From positions 1-17,352 of the forward strand of contig JACPMS010000052.1 of assembly GCA_016185875.1 (NCBI GenBank): a stretch of 17,352 bases of DNA. The letters are read 5' to 3'. A model generated the notes under the pieces. That model was not told where the DNA came from. It worked only from the letters and a program-made list of their open reading frames with translations, and made no database searches. The translations under genes were made by a program, and so were the position numbers. Of this stretch, positions 5,722 to 12,138 are shown piece after piece. This DNA comes from Candidatus Woesearchaeota archaeon. GTDB taxonomy: Archaea; Nanobdellota; Nanobdellia; Woesearchaeales; GW2011-AR4. Each line of letters starts with the position of its first letter. Position 1 is the first letter of the stretch.

Positions 5722-5979
5722 CTTAATCCCAAACTTCTTGGCGTATTCGCTGGCAACATTATCCCTAATCTTGTGCAGTTCCTTATCGCTTATTTTCTTT
5801 TTTGCAGCGCCTTTAAAAGCAACAAGATGCTGAAGAACAACATCTTTTTCTATTGCATTAAGCTTTTCCCTGACAGATTCCCTAATAAACTCAGTCCTAT
5901 TGCTGAAATGCAAAGGTTTTAAGATTGCATCTATCTTCTTTACAACATCTTCCTGAAGCTTGAAAGTTATAGTTTCCAT
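5713..5979 (-). CDS. Ribbon-helix-helix DNA-binding protein, VapB/CopG-like
   Basis: An 88-residue protein beginning METITFKLQEDVV, a DNA-contacting beta strand, followed by helices including SNRTEFIRESVREKL, the typical ribbon-helix-helix signature. The basic C-terminal half (about residues 50-88) could bind a partner. I choose the ATG at 5979: the frame extends to a TTG at 6000, but that would fall within about 15 bases of the TATA-like ATTTAAATAT (6006-6015). It converges on and overlaps the PIN gene, so transcription of one may interfere with the other. It may be an antitoxin for the PIN protein, an autoregulator, or an unrelated transcription factor. Confidence 0.8.
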   Translation of the reverse strand: METITFKLQEDVVKKIDAILKPLHFSNRTEFIRESVREKLNAIEKDVVLQHLVAFKGAAKKKISDKELHKIRDNVASEYAKKFGIKLN

Positions 5980-6005
5980 CGTAATATACACGTAATACAA
6001 TGTAA

Positions 6006-6015
6006 TATTTAAATA
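6006..6015 (-). promoter_or_regulatory. TATA box in a 14-base palindrome before the ribbon-helix-helix gene
   Basis: AATATTTAAATATT (6004-6017) is a perfect palindrome containing the TATA-like core, about 31 bases before the ATG at 5979. Ribbon-helix-helix proteins often bind palindromes in their own promoters, but an AT-only palindrome may be just a TATA box. Confidence 0.4.
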
Positions 6016-6017
6016 TT

Positions 6018-6250
6018 TCGGTTTTTAGCCCCCCGATTCCGTTTTAATTTCTAATAAAAAATTTCAGAGAGCGAAGCGAATCGTATAATCTACAGAGATT
6101 ATGCGAAGCCACCAACGTAAAGGACTTTCGGTTTAACGTTATCAACGGCAGCTCAAAAACTTCTTGCCTAACACATTTTAAGCGAACTTTTACTTGTTGC
6201 TACAGTTTAGTTTCCATATAGCAAACAATCCCTTTATTAAAACCCAAAAC
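6018..6250. other. Intergenic stretch with a small hairpin, no gene seen
   Basis: No open frame of note. It holds one perfect hairpin, ATAATCT-ACAG-AGATTAT (6085-6102), flanked by GCGAAGC-type words, and an AACGT/ACGTT inverted pair at 6114-6140. The GCGAAGC words recall the hairpin-rich elements near 16070 and 16306, but I find no longer shared block. Confidence 0.4.
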
Positions 6251-6251
6251 C

Positions 6252-6286
6252 TTAAATATCACTATTTATTCTATTTTGATAGGGGG
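6252..6286 (+). promoter_or_regulatory. purN promoter and Shine-Dalgarno site
   Basis: TTAAATA (6252-6258) is a TATA candidate. AGGGGG (6281-6286) lies four bases before the ATG at 6291 and acts as a ribosome binding site. A second box, CTATTTATTC (6261-6270), would give a leaderless start instead. Confidence 0.45.
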
Positions 6287-6290
6287 CTTT

Positions 6291-6902
6291 ATGTTAAGAC
6301 TTGGCATTTTAGCGTCGACAAGGGCAACAGACATGCAGGCTGTAATTGATGCTATAAGCGCCAAAAAACTCAATGCTGTTATTTCTGTTGTTGTAAGCAA
6401 CAAGGCAGATGCTTATGCGTTGGAAAGAGCTGGAAATCACGGGATAAAGGCTGTTTTTATTGATGCAAAAGGCAGGGAAAGAGAGCAGTTTGACAAGGAG
6501 GTTGCAAGAGTTCTTGATGCCAATAAGGTTGATTTGATTCTGGCAATAGGCTACATGAGATTCTTAAGCCCGTGGTTTGTCAGCAAATACAAAAACAGAA
6601 TCATGAACATCCACCCAAGCTTATTGCCAAAGTATGCAGGAGGCATGGACAAAGATGTGCATGCAGAAGTGTTAAAAAACAAGGAAAAAACTACAGGTTG
6701 CACCCTGCATTTTGTTGATGAAAGCGTTGATGCAGGCCCCATCATAATGCAGAAGGAAGTCAATATCGACAAAAATGAAACTGTTGATTCGTTGAAAGAA
6801 AAGGTGCAGAAGGCAGAGGGAGAAATAATTGTCAAAACAATAGATTTATACAGCAAAGGCAAAATCAAGGTTGAAGGGAAAAATGTTAAAATTGTTGATT
6901 AA
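6291..6902 (+). CDS. purN: Phosphoribosylglycinamide formyltransferase
   Basis: Transfers a formyl group from 10-formyl-tetrahydrofolate to GAR, an early step of purine synthesis. The 203-residue length is normal. Catalytic residues are visible: N106 and H108 in MNIHPSLLPKY, and the aspartates of FVDESVDAGPII (D143, D147). The N-terminal phosphate-binding loop, usually SGxGSNLQ, reads ASTRATDMQAVID, a divergent form found in some PurN-like proteins, so the exact substrate is slightly less certain. The ATG at 6291 is preferred over the in-frame TTG at 6276 because AGGGGG precedes it at proper spacing. A membrane protein gene and purH follow on the same strand. Confidence 0.9.
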   Translation: MLRLGILASTRATDMQAVIDAISAKKLNAVISVVVSNKADAYALERAGNHGIKAVFIDAKGREREQFDKEVARVLDANKVDLILAIGYMRFLSPWFVSKYKNRIMNIHPSLLPKYAGGMDKDVHAEVLKNKEKTTGCTLHFVDESVDAGPIIMQKEVNIDKNETVDSLKEKVQKAEGEIIVKTIDLYSKGKIKVEGKNVKIVD

Positions 6903-6906
6903 ATTG

Positions 6907-6956
6907 ATTTTTGATGAAAAATTAATGGCAAGACGAATTTAATGCGCTGAGAAAGT
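6907..6956 (+). ncRNA. Possible C/D box guide RNA
   Basis: A 50-base stretch with a C-box core TGATGA (6912-6917), a D box CTGA (6947-6950) and a terminal stem ATTTT/AAAGT (6907-6911 with 6952-6956). The size fits archaeal C/D sRNAs. The inner boxes are weak: AGACGA could be C', and no good D' is seen. It begins five bases after the purN stop. TGATGA and CTGA are common by chance in AT-rich DNA. Confidence 0.22.
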
Positions 6957-7023
6957 AAGCAAAACATTCAACAAGCATCATGCTGATATTAATAAAAACA
7001 TTAATTAAACTAATAATGAAAAA

Positions 7024-7425
7024 ATGACACTGGCTGAACAATCAACAACTGAAATTAAGTGGTGGAAGGACAAAAAGCTTTTAGCAGGAGTTATACTGGT
7101 CATTTTAAGCATTGTTTTAGGATTTTATGGAAAAGGATTATTCATAATCAAATTTTATGAGCCTGTTTACTTGATTACAGGATTGTCTATTTGGGCTTTC
7201 AGCTGGGTTTTATTATTTTTAGGCGTTTTTTTGGTCGGGTGGGAAACTGTAAAGATGATCCAGCAAAGGATTCATCACCATGTCAGGAAAACAGTTAAGA
7301 CAACATACCACTACACAAAAGGCTTGCCTAAAAAGAGCTATGATTATACAAAAGAATTGCAAAGAGAGGGCATGAGCAAAATAGCAAAATCATCAAAAGT
7401 TATAATAAAAAAAATCAGGCGATAA
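7024..7425 (+). CDS. Small membrane protein with two predicted membrane spans, unknown function
   Basis: 133 residues, family not recognised. A short polar N-terminus with WWKDKK is followed by two hydrophobic segments, about residues 19-40 (AGVILVILSIVLGFYGKGLF) and 46-73 (EPVYLITGLSIWAFSWVLLFLG and beyond). A long basic cytoplasmic-type tail (about 78-133) follows, rich in H, K, R and Y, with a repeated pattern HYTKGLPKKSYDYTKELQ. No signal peptide cleavage site or catalytic motif. Its stop is one base before the purH ATG, so the two are very likely co-transcribed. Whether this reflects purine metabolism or just packing cannot be told. The basic tail could bind nucleic acid or phospholipid head groups (speculation). 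Confidence 0.75.
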   Translation: MTLAEQSTTEIKWWKDKKLLAGVILVILSIVLGFYGKGLFIIKFYEPVYLITGLSIWAFSWVLLFLGVFLVGWETVKMIQQRIHHHVRKTVKTTYHYTKGLPKKSYDYTKELQREGMSKIAKSSKVIIKKIRR

Positions 7426-7426
7426 A

Positions 7427-8965
7427 ATGTTTAAAAGGGCATTAATTTCGGTTTCGAACAAGGATGGAATTGTTGGTTTTGCGAAACAGCTCAATAAGCT
7501 TGGGATAAAAATAATCTCAACTGGAAACACTGCAAGGTTGCTGAAGCAAAATAAAATAAACGTGACTTTGGCCTCTGAAATCACAAAGTTTCCGGAGATG
7601 CTTGATGGCAGGCTTAAATCAATACACCCTAATATTTTCGCGGGAATTCTGGCTGACAGGAAAAGCAAAAAGCATATGGATGAATTGAAAAAATTGAAAA
7701 TAAATCCTATTGATTTGGTTGTCATTAACTTCTATCCTTTTGAGGATGCCATCAAAATGAATTACAAAGAGGCTCATCAGAAAATTGCAATGGAAAACAT
7801 CGACATAGGCGGGCCATCCTTAGTCAGGGCAGCTGCAAAAAATCATGAAAATGTCTTGGTTGTCGTTGACAAAAATGATTATAATTCTGTTATTGAAAAG
7901 ATAAAGGGCAGGAAAATAACAGGCGATGACAGAAAAAATCTTGCAGCAAAGGCATTTTCCTGCACTGCAAGGTACGATTCTATAATAAACAGCTATTTCA
8001 ACGCATTGGCAAAAAATCAATTTCCAGAGATATTGAACCTTACGTTCAAGAAAATACAAAATCTGAGATATGGTGAAAATCCGCATCAGTCAGCTTCTTT
8101 CTATCAGGATGACATCATAAGCGAAAGCTGTGTTTCAACCTCAAGGCAGCTGCAGGGAAAAGGCTTGTCATTCAACAACATACTTGATGTAAATGCTGCT
8201 TTTGAGATGGTAAAGGATTTTGAAAGGCCAAGCGCTGCTGTTGTAAAGCACACAAACCCGAGCGGTGTTGCTTCAGCTTCAGCAATAGAGGAAGCCTACA
8301 GAAAAGCCCATGAAACAGACCCGAAGTCGGCATTTGGCTGCGTTGTTGCTCTGAACAGGAACTGCAATGTGAGGACTGCAAGGCTTATGAAGCCGTTGTT
8401 CATCGAAGCTGTCATATGCCCCAAATTTGACAAGGATGCCTTGAAAGTTTTAAATGAAAAGAAAAACCTGAGGTTGCTCGAGTCAGGAGCAATAAAAAAA
8501 TCTCAAGTTGAATATGATTTGAAAAAAGTGTGCGGAGGCATTCTTATGCAGACAGACTATTATCCTGAAATAAGCAGGAAAGGCTTGAAAGTTGTTTCAA
8601 AAAGAAAGCCCACAAAAGAGGAAATAAATTCATTGATCTTTGCGTGGAAAGTCAACAAGCATGTCAAGTCAAATTCTATTGTATTGGCAAAAGGTGATGT
8701 AACAGTAGGCATTGGGGCTGGGCAGATGTCAAGGGTTGATGCTGTCAAACTTGCTATAATGAAGTCAGAAGGAAAAAGCCAGGGCTCTGTAATGAGCTCT
8801 GATGCCTTCTTCCCTTTCAGGGACGGGGTTGATGAAGCTGCAGAAGCTGGAATTACTGCAATAATCCAGCCAGGCGGCTCAATAAGGGACAAGGAAGTAA
8901 TTGCTGTTGCCAATGAGCGCAATATTGCTATGGTGTTTACTGGTATCAGGCTCTTCAGACATTGA
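7427..8965 (+). CDS. purH: Bifunctional AICAR formyltransferase / IMP cyclohydrolase
   Basis: Catalyses the last two steps of purine synthesis: formylation of AICAR with 10-formyl-tetrahydrofolate, then closure to IMP. At 512 residues it is full length. The N-terminal cyclohydrolase domain (about 1-195) has ALISVSNKDGI, STGNTARLL, KFPEMLDGRLKSIHP and ENIDIGGPSLVRAAAKN. The transferase domain has NLRYGENPHQSASFYQ, the catalytic KHTNPSGVA (K274, H275), SDAFFPFRDGVDEAAEAG, IIQPGGSIRD and the terminal MVFTGIRLFRH. Most archaea use PurP and PurO instead, so this bacterial-type enzyme suggests transfer or a lineage-specific replacement. A relic of a second purH tail lies 63 bases downstream. Confidence 0.97.
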   Translation: MFKRALISVSNKDGIVGFAKQLNKLGIKIISTGNTARLLKQNKINVTLASEITKFPEMLDGRLKSIHPNIFAGILADRKSKKHMDELKKLKINPIDLVVINFYPFEDAIKMNYKEAHQKIAMENIDIGGPSLVRAAAKNHENVLVVVDKNDYNSVIEKIKGRKITGDDRKNLAAKAFSCTARYDSIINSYFNALAKNQFPEILNLTFKKIQNLRYGENPHQSASFYQDDIISESCVSTSRQLQGKGLSFNNILDVNAAFEMVKDFERPSAAVVKHTNPSGVASASAIEEAYRKAHETDPKSAFGCVVALNRNCNVRTARLMKPLFIEAVICPKFDKDALKVLNEKKNLRLLESGAIKKSQVEYDLKKVCGGILMQTDYYPEISRKGLKVVSKRKPTKEEINSLIFAWKVNKHVKSNSIVLAKGDVTVGIGAGQMSRVDAVKLAIMKSEGKSQGSVMSSDAFFPFRDGVDEAAEAGITAIIQPGGSIRDKEVIAVANERNIAMVFTGIRLFRH

Positions 8966-9006
8966 ATTTGCATAAGCAAATTCCATATTTTCCCAGGTTT
9001 TTTGGG
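8965..9006 (+). terminator. Possible terminator after purH
   Basis: Hairpin AATTTGC-ATAA-GCAAATT (8965-8982) is followed by TTTTTT at 8998-9003 inside CCCAGGTTTTTTGGG. Archaeal termination is driven mainly by T runs, so the T tract is the relevant signal. Confidence 0.35.
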
Positions 9007-9027
9007 TAAGCAAAAAAGCTGATGGTA

Positions 9028-9063
9028 ATGGTGTTCACTGGAATAAGATTGTTCAGGCATTAG
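9028..9063 (+). pseudogene. Relic of the 3' end of a second purH copy
   Basis: These 36 bases translate to MVFTGIRLFRH plus stop, identical to the last 11 residues of PurH at 8930-8965. Seven of the twelve codons differ, every change silent, including the stop (TAG against TGA). An in-frame TAA occurs seven codons before the shared part, so nothing longer is encoded. Silent-only divergence means this is the tail of a once functional, diverged purH rather than a recent tandem duplication. Confidence 0.75.
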
Positions 9064-9072
9064 GTTTTTAAA
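9064..9072 (+). promoter_or_regulatory. TATA-like box for the DMT transporter
   Basis: The TTTTTAAA core is centred about 27 bases before the ATG at 9096, leaderless spacing, immediately after the purH relic. Confidence 0.35.
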
Positions 9073-9095
9073 CTGCAGGATTTCTTAACTGAAAA

Positions 9096-9998
9096 ATGTT
9101 GGAATGGATTTATTTTGTTTTGATTGCACAAGGAATTTGGTCAATCACATCATTAATAGACAAGTTTGTGATTTCAAAAGGCTACATAAAAAATCCTCTT
9201 GTCTATATTGTTTTAAACGGCTTAATGAATGTATTGTTGATATTTTTATTGCCATTTTTTGGATTTGAGCCATTGAAATTGGCTGATTTATTGATTGGAA
9301 TATTTGGGGGGATTATTTTCAGCGCCTCTGTTGTGATGTACTATAAGGCTGTGCAATATGAGGAAATATCAAGAATCGCTATGCTTTTTCAGTCTGGTCC
9401 GATTTTTGTTTTGGTTTTATCATTTCTGTTTTTAGGAGAGATGCTAACAAAAAATCATATTCTAGGATTTTTATTTTTGCTCAGTGCAGGATTTGTTGTT
9501 TCATACAAAAGGGCGGATAGCACATTCAAATTAAGCAAATCATTTCACTTGATGCTCATTTCAATGCTGTTGAGCAGCATCGGTTTTGTAATTGCAAAAT
9601 ATATTTACACTATAACGAGCTTTTGGAATGCATTTTTATGGCTGAGGATAAGTGGATTTACAGCGTTAGGTGTTTTGCTTTCGCCCTCAGTAAGAAAGGA
9701 CTCATTAAAAACTTTCAAGGCAATGAAGCCAAAAATAAAAAGCTTGATGATTTTCAAAATGGTCATTGATTTTTCAGCTTTTATCTTTGCAGGCTATGCT
9801 TTATTAAATGGTCCAGCATCCCTTGTATCGGCATTAAGCAATTCTGTGCTTCCGTTGTTTGTTTTTATGCTTGCTTTGGTTGCTTCGATTTATTTGCCAA
9901 AGCTAATTAAGGAAAAGATTGACAAAAGGAGCATTTTGATCAAGGTTTTGGCTATTGTCTTTATCATGGTTGGAATTCTGTTTATAAATCTGAAATAA
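9096..9998 (+). CDS. EamA/DMT-superfamily transporter
   Basis: A 300-residue integral membrane protein with about ten hydrophobic spans in two similar halves, as in the drug/metabolite transporter superfamily. Visible family features: the N-terminal span with FVLIAQGIWSITSLIDKF, the end of the first half with FQSGPIFVLVLSFLFLGEM (the conserved glutamate after the fourth span), and the parallel stretch NGPASLVSALSNSVLPLFVF in the second half. The C-terminus ends in a span. Substrates in this family include amino acids, nucleotide sugars and metabolites and cannot be inferred here. Many small-genome archaea depend on such importers or exporters for metabolite exchange (inference). It is a stand-alone gene with its own TATA-like box, between purH and the ferredoxin. 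Confidence 0.85.
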   Translation: MLEWIYFVLIAQGIWSITSLIDKFVISKGYIKNPLVYIVLNGLMNVLLIFLLPFFGFEPLKLADLLIGIFGGIIFSASVVMYYKAVQYEEISRIAMLFQSGPIFVLVLSFLFLGEMLTKNHILGFLFLLSAGFVVSYKRADSTFKLSKSFHLMLISMLLSSIGFVIAKYIYTITSFWNAFLWLRISGFTALGVLLSPSVRKDSLKTFKAMKPKIKSLMIFKMVIDFSAFIFAGYALLNGPASLVSALSNSVLPLFVFMLALVASIYLPKLIKEKIDKRSILIKVLAIVFIMVGILFINLK

Positions 9999-10051
9999 AC
10001 TGAACAATAATACTTAAATATCAGCCTGATTAACCAGCCAAAAAACACAAC

Positions 10052-10075
10052 TTTTATATACTTAACAATTGTTAA
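10052..10075 (+). promoter_or_regulatory. TATA box and operator-like palindrome before ferredoxin
   Basis: TTTTATATAC (10052-10061) lies about 28 bases before the ATG at 10084. Immediately downstream is TTAACAATTGTTAA (10062-10075), a perfect 14-base palindrome between the TATA box and the predicted transcription start. A repressor bound there would block polymerase recruitment. Confidence 0.5.
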
Positions 10076-10083
10076 TTTATAAA

Positions 10084-10371
10084 ATGGATGACTTAAACCA
10101 GCCTGAGCAACAGGCCTTAAAGAAGTATCAAATACAGCACGACAGGCCGAATTGCATAGGCTGCGCTGCGTGCGCTGCAGTTGCACCAGACTTCTGGACA
10201 ATGCATGAGGATGGCAAATCTGATATTGTTGGCTGCACTAAAAGGGACGATGAATGGGAGGAGCTTGATGTTGAGGAAAAAGACTTCCAAGTCAACAAGG
10301 AAGCTGCTGACTCATGCCCTGTGAATGTTATTCACATCATCAACAAGGAAACAGGAGAGAAAATAATTTAA
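10084..10371 (+). CDS. Ferredoxin, single [4Fe-4S] cluster type
   Basis: A 95-residue acidic electron carrier. Cluster ligands are C24, C27 and C30 in NCIGCAACAAVAPDFW, and C78 in DSCPVNVIH, the CxxCxxC...CP pattern of one-cluster ferredoxins. An extra cysteine, C51, lies in the insert between the two ligand regions. Residues 50-75 form an acidic insert (DDEWEELDVEEKD). The ATG at 10084 is chosen over the TTG at 10069 because the TTG lies inside the palindrome upstream of the predicted transcription start. Candidate partners in the window are the FNR-like reductase at 4522 and the RnfD-like protein at 10608. A zinc ribbon gene follows after 23 bases, probably in one transcript. Confidence 0.9.
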   Translation: MDDLNQPEQQALKKYQIQHDRPNCIGCAACAAVAPDFWTMHEDGKSDIVGCTKRDDEWEELDVEEKDFQVNKEAADSCPVNVIHIINKETGEKII

Positions 10372-10394
10372 ACACCTGAATTTCTTGGTTATTA

Positions 10395-10595
10395 ATGAGG
10401 AAATGCCCCAAATGCAGCTCGGCTGATGTAAAGTTCTATAATTATTTAAATGTAAAAGCTTTAAGATGCAATAACTGCGGATTTGACGAAGCGACTGTCT
10501 ACGAAGTCTATCCAGAGCAGAAGACAAGCCAGAAAGCAAAGGGAAAGTACACAATTTATAAAAAGGGCGGCAGCCAAAGGACAAGGAAAAATTAA
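10395..10595 (+). CDS. Small zinc ribbon protein
   Basis: 66 residues with two CxxC knuckles, C4/C7 (RKCPKCSS) and C25/C28 (LRCNNCGFDE), forming a four-cysteine zinc site. A basic tail with KAKGKYTIYKKGGSQRTRKN follows. Function unknown; such small zinc ribbons in archaea occur in transcription, RNA-binding or ribosome-associated proteins. It sits between the ferredoxin and the RnfD-like membrane protein with short gaps on both sides, so it is likely co-transcribed. Alternatively the cysteines could bind iron, given the redox neighbours; sequence alone does not separate the two. Confidence 0.7.
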   Translation: MRKCPKCSSADVKFYNYLNVKALRCNNCGFDEATVYEVYPEQKTSQKAKGKYTIYKKGGSQRTRKN

Positions 10596-10607
10596 AAGGT
10601 GTTTTTG

Positions 10608-11429
10608 TTGGACATTAAATCAATAATCAATAGGTTAACAATCTATCATTACATGATTTCTTTTTTGATAATACTAAATTTAACAAGCGCATTTTTCTAT
10701 GATTTTGGATTGAAGTCATTGTTGCCAGTATTAATTACAGCAGGTACAACAACCTTATTGGACTTATTCATAGAATATTTCAAATCAAAGACATGGATTT
10801 TTCCGCAAAGCGCTTTGATTTCAGGGTTGTTTATAGGCGGCTTATTGACTCAAAGCCTTCAATGGCATGTTTATGTATTGGCAGGGATTATTGCAATCTT
10901 GTCAAAGCATTTAATCAAGTTCCAGCAAAGGCATATCTTCAATCCTGCCAATTTCGGAGTTTTGCTTGTTTCAATGATTTTTGGCGTTTCACATACATGG
11001 TGGATTTCATCGCCTTTAATTTTGGTTTTGATTTTTGGAATCTTCATAATCTGGCGCCTGAAAAGATTTGATTTGACAGCAGGCTTTTTGGTTAGCTATT
11101 ACCTGGTTAACTCGGTGATTGGGCTTTCACAAGGAACGCAATTTTCAGAAATTTATTACACAATCCTTAATGGCGGAGTGATTTATTTCTTCTCGATGTT
11201 TATGCTGATTGAGCCAAGAACTAATCCGGCAGCAAGAAAGCAGAGGATTGCTTATGGAGTTTTAATTGCTATATTGTTTATTGTATTCAGCTCCTTTGTT
11301 CCAAGGCACGATTTGCCCTTGGCATTGGCTGTTGGGAATATTTTCGTGCCTGTGTTGAATAAGCTTGAGTTTAAGAAGAAAGAGTTGAAGCCCGGTATTA
11401 GCGAGACTGTAAAGGTTGAGAGTTATTAA
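10608..11429 (+). CDS. RnfD/NqrB-like membrane protein
   Basis: A polytopic membrane protein of about 273 residues with roughly nine to ten hydrophobic spans. The segments FPQSALISGLFIGGLL, KHLIKFQQRHIFNPANFGVLL and FMLIEPRTNPAARKQR match the RnfD/NqrB family, flavin-bearing membrane subunits of sodium- or proton-pumping electron transfer complexes. The threonine in EPRTNP is near where the family carries a covalent flavin, but a clear SGAT-type site is not seen. No other Rnf/Nqr subunits are in the window, so it may be a stand-alone relative. The start is uncertain: AAGGTG (10596-10601) looks like a Shine-Dalgarno site, favouring TTG at 10608 over GTG at 10599; the next ATG is at 10653. It follows the zinc ribbon gene closely. 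Confidence 0.75.
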   Translation: MDIKSIINRLTIYHYMISFLIILNLTSAFFYDFGLKSLLPVLITAGTTTLLDLFIEYFKSKTWIFPQSALISGLFIGGLLTQSLQWHVYVLAGIIAILSKHLIKFQQRHIFNPANFGVLLVSMIFGVSHTWWISSPLILVLIFGIFIIWRLKRFDLTAGFLVSYYLVNSVIGLSQGTQFSEIYYTILNGGVIYFFSMFMLIEPRTNPAARKQRIAYGVLIAILFIVFSSFVPRHDLPLALAVGNIFVPVLNKLEFKKKELKPGISETVKVESY

Positions 11430-11442
11430 GATTGCATCCAAT

Positions 11443-11931
11443 TTAAGTTTTTCTTTCTAAAACAATTATAGTGTAGCTGAACCTGTTTTCATTATCCTTT
11501 TCAAAAGAGTTTTCCTTCACTTTAACCCATTCATTTTCATCAAATTCAGGGAAATAAGTGTCTCCCTTAAATGCTCCGTGAACTTTAGTGATATAAAGCC
11601 TGTTTGCTATAGGCAGAAACAGCTGATAAATTTCAGCGCCACCAATCACCATTATCTCATTGCTGTTTTTTGCTGCTTTTACTGCATCTTCCCTGCTATG
11701 AACAACAATGCAGTTATCTGCCCTGTAATTTTTGTCCCTTGTTATTATTATGTTTAGTCTTTCAGGCATCGGCCTCCCTATTGATTCGTATGTTTTCCTG
11801 CCCATTATCACAGGCTTAGCTTTTGTTGTTTCCCTGAAATATTTCAGTTCAGAAGGCAAATTCCACGGCAATTTGTTTTTATATCCAATCACCCTGTTTT
11901 CATCCATTGCCGCAATTAATGATATTATCAT
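11443..11931 (-). CDS. folA: Dihydrofolate reductase
   Basis: Reduces dihydrofolate to tetrahydrofolate with NADPH, regenerating the cofactor oxidised by thymidylate synthase. The 162 residues are the standard chromosomal FolA length. Motifs: ISLIAAMDENRVIGYKNKLPWNLPSELKYF, here residues 3-32, with the proton-donor acid as E28 (D27 in E. coli, glutamate in many others); VIMGRKTYESIGRPMPERLNIIITRD at 41-66; VIGGAEIYQLFLP; and YITKVHGAFKGDTYFP. It is downstream of thyA on the same strand, with a 207-base spacer holding a hairpin-rich element. A TATA-like AT tract lies 14-22 bases upstream, which is shorter than usual. Confidence 0.97.
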   Translation of the reverse strand: MIISLIAAMDENRVIGYKNKLPWNLPSELKYFRETTKAKPVIMGRKTYESIGRPMPERLNIIITRDKNYRADNCIVVHSREDAVKAAKNSNEIMVIGGAEIYQLFLPIANRLYITKVHGAFKGDTYFPEFDENEWVKVKENSFEKDNENRFSYTIIVLERKT

Positions 11932-11956
11932 TTTGTTTAATATTTTATTTTTTAAT

Positions 11957-12111
11957 TTTCAATCCGTTGCTTCGCAACAAATTTTACACTCGGCAAAAAT
12001 TTTTACTGCCATTAAATTTTTGCCTCGCATACATTCAATAAATAGGCGAGGTTTCGCGATGTGGCAGAACAGCGAAACCGAGCACAAACTTTTGCCGAAG
12101 GCAGATTGAAA
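11957..12111. repeat. Hairpin-rich intergenic element between thyA and folA
   Basis: Closed by an outer stem TTTCAATC (11957-11964) / GATTGAAA (12104-12111). Inside are GTTGC-TTC-GCAAC (11966-11978), an 11-pair perfect stem GGCAAAAATTT/AAATTTTTGCC (11992-12024), and GGTTTCGC/GCGAAACC (12050-12079). CCTCGC (12023-12028) and GCGAGG (12046-12051) offer an alternative pairing. Sequence modules shared with the pdhA-pdhB spacer are AATAAATAGGCGAG (12037-12050), CCGAGCACAA (12078-12087) and TTTTCAATCCGTT (11956-11968; exact reverse complement at 16314-16326). No open frame is supported here. Function unknown. Confidence 0.65.
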
Positions 12112-12138
12112 TTTATGCAAGTTAAACAAGCTTATATT

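Noticed and set aside
9064..9095. Longer purH pseudogene upstream or downstream of the 36-base relic
   Set aside because: An in-frame stop lies seven codons upstream and no further PurH-like residues are readable, so only the tail is claimed.
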